Shown here one piece after another: positions 58,961 to 64,000 of a stretch of 64,000 nucleotides of DNA. The notes below the pieces were generated by a model. That model was not told where the DNA came from and made no database searches. It worked only from the letters and a program-made list of their open reading frames with translations. Source of the stretch: Streptomyces vinaceus. GTDB taxonomy: Bacteria; Actinomycetota; Actinomycetes; Streptomycetales; Streptomycetaceae. The translations under genes and the position numbers were made by a program. The stretch spans positions 6,549,501 through 6,613,500 of the forward strand of contig NZ_CP023692.1 in NCBI RefSeq assembly GCF_008704935.1, in the 5' to 3' direction. Within the stretch, counting starts at the first letter, position 1. Every line of letters begins with the position of its first letter.

Positions 58961-59045
58961 CACCGGCCTCCTGTTCGCCGAACCGCCCTCACGAAGTATC
59001 TGCCCGCCGGTGCGGCGGGCCCCGCACCGACCGGCCCGTAAAGAA

Positions 59046-59062
59046 TCTGACGAGTCATCAGA
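59046..59062. promoter_or_regulatory. TetR-like palindrome before nitronate monooxygenase/acyl-CoA synthetase operon
   Basis: TCTGACGAGTCATCAGA is a 17-base inverted repeat; only one pair besides the centre fails. It is 42 bases before the monooxygenase ATG at 59105. Its form, TCTGA...TCAGA, is typical of TetR-family operators before fatty-acid or aromatic acyl-CoA genes. The cognate regulator is not in the window. Confidence 0.6.
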
Positions 59063-59104
59063 AACCTCTTCCCTCGGCTGCCGGGCTGCGGCATGCTGCC
59101 GCCC

Positions 59105-60211
59105 ATGGAGACGGAGCTGAGCAAGAAACTGGGAGTCGAGCACGCCATCTTCGGCTTCACGCCCTTTCCGGCGGTCGCCGCGGCCATCACCCGCGCCGGC
59201 GGATTCGGCGTCCTCGGCGCCGTCCGCTACACCGCCCCCGACGACCTCAGGCGCGACCTCGACTGGATGCAGGAGCACAGCGACGGCAAGCCGTACGGCC
59301 TCGACGTCGTCATGCCGGCCAAGAAGGCCGTCGACGGCATCGGCGAGGCCGACATCGAGGCGATGATCCCGGCCGCCCACCGCGCCTTCGTACGCGACAC
59401 CCTCGCCAAGCACCACGTCCCCGAGCTGGCCGAGGGCGAGGCCTCAGGCTGGCGGATCACCGGCTGGATGGAGCAGGTCGCCCGGGGCCAGCTCGACGTC
59501 GCCTTCGACTACCCCATCAAACTCCTGGCGAACGCCCTCGGTTCCCCGCCCGCCGACGTCATCGCCCGCGCCCACGACCACGGGGTCCTCGTCGCCGCCC
59601 TCGCCGGCAGCGCCAAGCACGCCCGCCGCCACGCCGAAGCCGGCATCGACATCGTCGTCGCCCAGGGCTACGAGGCCGGCGGCCACACCGGCGACATCGC
59701 CACGATGGTGCTGGTCCCCGAGATCGCCGAGGCCGTGGCCCCGCTCCCCGTCCTCGCCGCCGGCGGCATCGGCAGCGGCGAGCAGATCGCCGCCGGCCTC
59801 GCCCTCGGCGCCCAGGGCGCCTGGCTCGGCTCCCTCTGGCTGACCACCACCGAGGCCGACCTGCACTCCCGCGCCCTCACCGAGAAGCTGCTGGCCGCCG
59901 GCTCCGGCGACACCGTCCGCTCCCGCGCCCTCACCGGCAAGCCCGCCCGCCAGCTGCGCACCGAGTGGACCGACGCCTGGGACGACCCGGCCGGCCCCGG
60001 CGCACTCCCGATGCCGCTCCAGGGCCTGCTCGTCGCCGAGGCCGTCTCCCGCATCCAGAAGTACGAGGTCCGGCCGCTGCTCGGCACCCCCGTGGGCCAG
60101 ATCGTCGGCCGGATGAACTCCGAACGCAGCGTCCAGGCCGTCTTCGACGACCTCACCCGCGGCTTCGAGCGCGCCATCGACCGCATCAACCGCATCGCCG
60201 GCCGGGCCTGA
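59105..60211 (+). CDS. Nitronate monooxygenase family protein (NMO/2-nitropropane dioxygenase-like)
   Basis: FMN-dependent TIM-barrel enzyme, 368 residues. Seen: FGFTPFPAVAAAITRAGGFG, the FMN site VAQGYEAGGHTGDIATMVLV with the conserved His, and VLAAGGIGSGEQIAAGLALG. Starts: ATG 59105 (METELSKK) fits family starts better than ATG 59093. The acyl-CoA synthetase gene follows after 14 bases. In actinobacteria this pair appears in fatty-acid or steroid acyl-CoA pathways, where the flavoprotein may act as a reductase or an acyl-CoA-linked oxidase rather than on nitronates. Confidence 0.9.
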   Translation: METELSKKLGVEHAIFGFTPFPAVAAAITRAGGFGVLGAVRYTAPDDLRRDLDWMQEHSDGKPYGLDVVMPAKKAVDGIGEADIEAMIPAAHRAFVRDTLAKHHVPELAEGEASGWRITGWMEQVARGQLDVAFDYPIKLLANALGSPPADVIARAHDHGVLVAALAGSAKHARRHAEAGIDIVVAQGYEAGGHTGDIATMVLVPEIAEAVAPLPVLAAGGIGSGEQIAAGLALGAQGAWLGSLWLTTTEADLHSRALTEKLLAAGSGDTVRSRALTGKPARQLRTEWTDAWDDPAGPGALPMPLQGLLVAEAVSRIQKYEVRPLLGTPVGQIVGRMNSERSVQAVFDDLTRGFERAIDRINRIAGRA

Positions 60212-60225
60212 GAGGTGTGACCAGC

Positions 60226-61788
60226 ATGAGTGCCACGAACGAGCAGCCCCCCAACGGTTTCTGGGCCCAGGCGGCCGCCGACCCCGGGCGCACCGTCCTC
60301 GTCACCCCGGGGGGAGAGGAGTGGAGCGCCGGGCGGCTGTACGCCGACGCCAACCGCCTCGTCCACGGCCTGCGCGCCGCCGGACTGGAGAAGGGCGACG
60401 TCTTCGCCGTCGTCCTGCCCAACGGCGTCGAGTTCCTCACCGCCTACCTCGCCGCCTCCCAGGCCGGGTTCTACCTGGTTCCGGTCAACCACCACCTCGT
60501 CGGCCCCGAGATCGCCTGGATCGTCTCCGACTCCGGCGCCAAGGTCCTCATCGCCCACGAGCGCTTCGCCGACGCCGCCACCGCCGCGGCCGACGAGGCG
60601 GGCCTGCCCGTGAGCCACCGCTACTGCGTCGGAGAGGTCGCGGGCTTCCGGCCGTACGCCGCGCTCCTCGACGGCCGGCCCGAGGCGCCGCCGGAAGGTC
60701 GCACCCTCGGCTGGGTCATGAACTACACCTCCGGCACCACCGGCCGCCCGCGCGGCATCCGCCGCCCGCTGCCCGGAAAGCTCCCCGAGGAGACGTACCT
60801 CGGCGGCTTCCTCGGCATCTTCGGCATCCGGCCGTTCGACGGCAACGTCCACCTCGTCTGCTCCCCGCTCTACCACACCGCGGTCCTGCAATTCGCGGGC
60901 GCCGCCCTGCACATCGGGCACCCGCTGGTCCTGATGGACCGCTGGAGCCCCGAGGAGATGCTGCGGCTCATCGACCACCACGCCTGCACGCACACCCACA
61001 TGGTCCCGACGCAGTTCCACCGCCTCCTCGCGCTGCCGCAGGAGACGAAGGACGCGTACGACGTCACGTCGATGCGGCACGCGATCCACGGGGCCGCGCC
61101 CTGCCCGGACCACGTCAAACGGGCGATGATCGACTGGTGGGGCACGTGCGTGGAGGAGTACTACGCGGCCAGCGAGGGCGGCGGCGCGTTCGCCACCGCC
61201 GAGGACTGGCTGAAGAAGCCGGGAACGGTCGGCAAGGCCTGGCCGATCAGCGAGCTCGCCGTCTTCGACGACGACGGCAACCGGCTGTCGCCCGGCGAAC
61301 TCGGCACCGTCTACCTGAAGATGAACGCCGGCGGCTTCAGCTACCACAAGGACGAGGGCAAGACGAGGAAGAACCGCATCGGCGACTTCTTCACCGTGGG
61401 CGACCTCGGGCTGATCGACGAGGACGGGTACCTCTTCCTGCGCGACCGGAAGATCGACATGATCATCGCGGGCGGGGTGAACATCTACCCGGCGGAGATC
61501 GAGTCGGCCCTGCTCACCCATCCGGCGGTCGCGGACGCCGCCGCCTTCGGGATACCGCACGCCGACTGGGGCGAGGAGGTAAAGGCCGTCGTCGAGCCGG
61601 CCGAGGGCTTCGCCGCCGGGGAGGCCCTCGCCGCGGAGATCCTGCACCACTGCGAGCGGCTGCTCGCCGGCTTCAAACGGCCCAAGTCGGTCGACTTCAT
61701 CGAGACGATGCCGCGCGACCCGAACGGCAAGCTGTACAAGCGGCGGCTGCGCGACCCGTACTGGGAGGGCCGCGAGCGCGCCGTGTGA
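60226..61788 (+). CDS. Acyl-CoA synthetase (FadD family)
   Basis: AMP-binding acyl-CoA ligase, 520 residues. P-loop-like motif YTSGTTGRPRG, the A8-region GDLGLIDEDGYLFLRDRKID, VNIYPAEIE, and the adenylation Lys in NGKLYKRRL near the end. GAGGTG lies eight bases before the ATG. It activates a carboxylic acid for beta-oxidation-like breakdown; long-chain, aromatic or steroid acids are all possible. Cotranscribed with the nitronate monooxygenase behind the palindrome at 59046. Confidence 0.93.
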   Translation: MSATNEQPPNGFWAQAAADPGRTVLVTPGGEEWSAGRLYADANRLVHGLRAAGLEKGDVFAVVLPNGVEFLTAYLAASQAGFYLVPVNHHLVGPEIAWIVSDSGAKVLIAHERFADAATAAADEAGLPVSHRYCVGEVAGFRPYAALLDGRPEAPPEGRTLGWVMNYTSGTTGRPRGIRRPLPGKLPEETYLGGFLGIFGIRPFDGNVHLVCSPLYHTAVLQFAGAALHIGHPLVLMDRWSPEEMLRLIDHHACTHTHMVPTQFHRLLALPQETKDAYDVTSMRHAIHGAAPCPDHVKRAMIDWWGTCVEEYYAASEGGGAFATAEDWLKKPGTVGKAWPISELAVFDDDGNRLSPGELGTVYLKMNAGGFSYHKDEGKTRKNRIGDFFTVGDLGLIDEDGYLFLRDRKIDMIIAGGVNIYPAEIESALLTHPAVADAAAFGIPHADWGEEVKAVVEPAEGFAAGEALAAEILHHCERLLAGFKRPKSVDFIETMPRDPNGKLYKRRLRDPYWEGRERAV

Positions 61789-61980
61789 GCGCGCCGCGTG
61801 CGCCGGACCGGGATCCGGGCCCCGCGACCCGCCCCGGTCCCGGTCCCGGTCCTGGGCCCCGGCCTCCGAGTCCCCGGCCCCGGTCCGCCACGCCCGACAT
61901 CGCGTGAGAAGTGCCACGTCAGAGCCCCGGATGCGCTCCATGCACCGCACATCGGGGACACTTCTGGCAAGTTGGCTGAT
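61789..61980. other. Short spacer with CCGGTCC-type tandem repeats
   Basis: 192 bases without a gene. Bases about 61829-61890 are made of repeated CCGGTC/CCGGCC units (low complexity). The last part holds the antiporter promoter. No clear ribosome site precedes its ATG. Confidence 0.4.
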
Positions 61981-63132
61981 ATGAGTACGGCTACCCGCAG
62001 ATTCCCCCTGACCGACTGGACCGTCGTGGTCCCCGTGGTGGCGCTCCTCGCGCTCGTCTTCAGCTGGGGACGCGATCTGCCCGGATTCGCCGTGGCCCTG
62101 GTCGCCCTCTGCCTCTGCGGCGCGGTGCTGGCCGCCGTGCACCACGCAGAGGTCGTCGCCCACCGGGTGGGCGAGCCGTTCGGCTCGCTCGTCCTGGCCG
62201 TGGCCGTCACCGTCATCGAAGTGGCCCTCATCGTCACCCTGATGGCCGACGGCGGGGACAAGACCGCCTCCCTGGCCCGGGACACCGTCTTCGCCGCCGT
62301 CATGATCACCTGCAACGGCATCGTCGGCCTGTCCCTGCTGGTCGGGGCCCTGCGCAACCGGGTCGCCGTCTTCAACCCGGAGGGCTCGGGCGCGGCCCTG
62401 GCCACCGTGGCGACCCTCGCCGTCCTCAGCCTGGTGCTGCCGACGTTCACCACCAGCAAGCCGGGGCCGGAGTTCTCCACCGCCCAGCTGACCTTCGCCG
62501 CCGTCGCCTCGCTCGCCCTGTACGGACTGTTCATCGCCGTCCAGACGGTCCGTCACCGGGACTACTTCCTGCCGGTGGACACCGGGAACGCCACGAAGCC
62601 GGCGGCCGGGGCCCCCGACGGCGAGGCGGGGGGCGACGGCGGGGACGGCGACGGAGAGCACGCCGCGCCGCCCACCTCCCGCGCCGCCCTGGTCAGCCTC
62701 GGCCTGCTGCTGGTCGCGCTCATCGCCGTGGTCGGCGACGCCAAGGCCGTCTCGCCCACCATCGAGGCGGGCGTCGCCAAGGCGGGCCTGCCCAATGCCG
62801 TCGTCGGCGTGATCATCGCCCTGCTGGTGCTGGCCCCCGAGACCCTCGCGGCCGTCCGCGCCGCCCGCCGCGACCGCGTCCAGACCAGCCTCAACCTGGG
62901 CTACGGCTCCGCCATCGCCAGCATCGGCCTGACCATCCCGGCCATCGCCCTCGCCACCATCTGGCTCTCCGGTCCGCTGCTGCTCGGCCTCGGGCCGATC
63001 CACATGGTGCTGCTCGCCCTGACCGTCGTCGTCAGCGCCCTCACCATCGCCCCCGGCCGGGCCACGCTGCTCCAGGGCGGCGTGCACCTCGTCCTGCTCG
63101 CCGCCTACCTCTTCCTCGCCGTCAGCCCCTGA
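61981..63132 (+). CDS. Calcium/cation:proton antiporter (CaCA family, ChaA-like)
   Basis: Membrane exchanger, 383 residues with about eleven helices. The first alpha repeat reads GEPFGSLVLAVAVTVIEVAL with the conserved Glu, and the second repeat is around VIIALLVLAPETLAAVRAAR. A loop of Gly/Asp/Ala-rich residues at about 203-232 separates the halves. Ca2+/H+ or Na+/H+ exchange for ion or pH balance is likely. Downstream is a convergent terminator. Confidence 0.9.
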   Translation: MSTATRRFPLTDWTVVVPVVALLALVFSWGRDLPGFAVALVALCLCGAVLAAVHHAEVVAHRVGEPFGSLVLAVAVTVIEVALIVTLMADGGDKTASLARDTVFAAVMITCNGIVGLSLLVGALRNRVAVFNPEGSGAALATVATLAVLSLVLPTFTTSKPGPEFSTAQLTFAAVASLALYGLFIAVQTVRHRDYFLPVDTGNATKPAAGAPDGEAGGDGGDGDGEHAAPPTSRAALVSLGLLLVALIAVVGDAKAVSPTIEAGVAKAGLPNAVVGVIIALLVLAPETLAAVRAARRDRVQTSLNLGYGSAIASIGLTIPAIALATIWLSGPLLLGLGPIHMVLLALTVVVSALTIAPGRATLLQGGVHLVLLAAYLFLAVSP

Positions 63133-63140
63133 GCGGCCCC

Positions 63141-63170
63141 CGGCGGGACCGGACCGTCCCGGTCCCGCCG
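63141..63170. terminator. Convergent hairpin after antiporter and acylase
   Basis: CGGCGGGACCGG pairs with CCGGTCCCGCCG, a perfect 12-bp stem with a six-base loop between the converging antiporter and acylase genes; likely bidirectional. Confidence 0.6.
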
Positions 63171-63185
63171 CAGGCCCGCCGCGGA

Positions 63186-64000
63186 TCAGCGGCGCTCGCG
63201 CGGCCGGACCACCTTCAGCTGCGGCGAGGTGAGGATGTCCCGCTCGCAGAACCGCGAGGTCACCCACCGCTCCTGGGAGAACAGCCGGGTCTGGTCGGCG
63301 TAGTGCGGCGAGTTCGGGTTCGACGACTGGCCGTACGTCAGCAGCGTGCGCGCCACCGGGCAGCGGGTGCCGTCCCAGCCGACCGCCTGGATGTGGCTGG
63401 AGCCGTGCACGACCTCCGGGTAGCCGCCGGCCGCCGCGTTCCACGGCGCCTCGATCTTGTTCCAGACCCCGAGCGCCTCGGTGCCGCCCGGCACCGGCAG
63501 CTTCTGCCCGCCGCGCACCACGAACTGGTGCTCGCCGAGCGGCGCGTCCAAGGCGATGCCGGCCGCCCCGAGCTCCGCGACGGTGTCCGCGAGGGCCCGG
63601 CCGATCCCGGGCGCCGCCTGGTTGAGCGTACGGGGCGTGCGTACGGGGTCGGCCGCCGAGAACGGCACCAGCCACAGGTCCTTGGCCGGGGTGCTTGCGG
63701 TCAGCTTGCGCCAGAACCGGTCGAAGAGCAGCGCGCCGCGGCTGCCGGTGTCGGCCGTCCGGTCCCAGCCCGCCAGCACCGCGCAGGCGGCCGAGACGTC
63801 CACCGACCGGCCGTCGCTCGCGGTGGCCGCGCCGCCGGGCAGGGCCGCGCAGGCCTTCGCCGCGTCCGCCGCGGCGAGATCGCCGGCCGGTACCCGGTTC
63901 GCGAACTGCTGCTTCTGCAGGTCGGCCACGGTCAGCCCGCCCCTGGCGGCCATCGCGGAGACGTCCTCCACGGCGCCCCGGGTCCGCAGCGAGCGCGGGG
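63186..64000 (-). CDS. Penicillin acylase family protein (N-terminus beyond window)
   Basis: C-terminal part (about 271 residues) of an Ntn-hydrolase acylase. The end matches beta-subunits of the penicillin G, aculeacin A and acyl-homoserine-lactone acylase group: HGSSHIQAVGWDGTRCPVAR, TLLTYGQSSNPNSPHYADQT and FSQERWV. The frame is open to base 64000, so the signal peptide, alpha-subunit and the nucleophile Ser lie outside. It is expected to be secreted, self-cleaving, and to hydrolyse an N-acyl amide, such as an antibiotic side chain or a quorum signal. Confidence 0.88.
   Translation of the reverse strand, partial: PRSLRTRGAVEDVSAMAARGGLTVADLQKQQFANRVPAGDLAAADAAKACAALPGGAATASDGRSVDVSAACAVLAGWDRTADTGSRGALLFDRFWRKLTASTPAKDLWLVPFSAADPVRTPRTLNQAAPGIGRALADTVAELGAAGIALDAPLGEHQFVVRGGQKLPVPGGTEALGVWNKIEAPWNAAAGGYPEVVHGSSHIQAVGWDGTRCPVARTLLTYGQSSNPNSPHYADQTRLFSQERWVTSRFCERDILTSPQLKVVRPRERR

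Noticed and set aside
59668..63675. A 1,335-codon open frame on the minus strand opposite the monooxygenase, synthetase and antiporter
   Set aside because: Composition is Gly/Arg/Asp/Gln-rich with no domain, it is antisense to three clear genes, and long antisense frames are expected at this G+C content.

Overview
The window is a high-GC actinobacterial chromosome segment, most likely Streptomyces or a close relative. The signs are the very high G+C, frequent GTG/TTG starts, four-base stop/start overlaps, Tat-exported enzymes, a PP2C phosphatase with sensor domains, a Ser/Thr kinase with repeats, and many regulators whose start codon lies six bases after a TAnnnT-like -10 box (leaderless mRNAs). 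I see no rRNA, tRNA, CRISPR array, insertion sequence or prophage. The window cuts a gene at each end: a GH15 glucosidase on the left and a penicillin-acylase-family enzyme on the right.

Layout. 1-14 kb: carbohydrate and stress functions (GH15, GMC oxidoreductase, cyclase; DUF389 protein plus proton antiporter; cytochrome bd oxidase cydAB; SDR; aldose epimerase; universal stress protein; large APC permease). 14-20 kb: AlkB repair enzyme, YkvA protein, divergent MarR/DoxX pair, second GH15, a decayed regulator, APC permease. 20-27 kb: MFS exporter with PP2C phosphatase and divergent LysR, methyltransferase, and an alpha/beta hydrolase that lacks its nucleophile. 27-33.5 kb: threonine catabolism (tdh, kbl), LysR, then a DeoR/SIS-isomerase/class II aldolase amino-sugar or ketose module. 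33.5-35.7 kb: hypothetical protein and acyl-CoA dehydrogenase behind a KstR-type palindrome.

35.7-50.9 kb is the most unusual part. It holds four agmatine/peptidylarginine-deiminase family proteins (one cytosolic, two Tat-secreted, one lipoprotein-like), a complete Opp/Dpp/Nik-type ABC importer in one operon with the cytosolic agmatine deiminase, a fused urease gamma-beta subunit and a divergent urease alpha subunit without accessory genes, and three TetR regulators. Three promoters here carry the same palindrome (core TTGACTGAA-NN-TTCAGT) with its left arm forming the -35 box and a 17-base spacer to the -10 box. This joins the parts into one regulon. My inference is a pathway that deiminates guanidino compounds outside and inside the cell, imports them (or nickel), and hydrolyses the resulting ureido product with a urease-like enzyme.

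51-64 kb: small secreted protein, MpaB-family oxygenase, Ser/Thr kinase with tandem TPR repeats translationally coupled to a phytoene-desaturase-like oxidoreductase, Ddn-type deazaflavin oxidoreductase, VOC protein, secreted serine hydrolase, a nitronate monooxygenase/acyl-CoA synthetase pair behind a strong palindrome, a Ca2+/H+ antiporter, and the acylase fragment.
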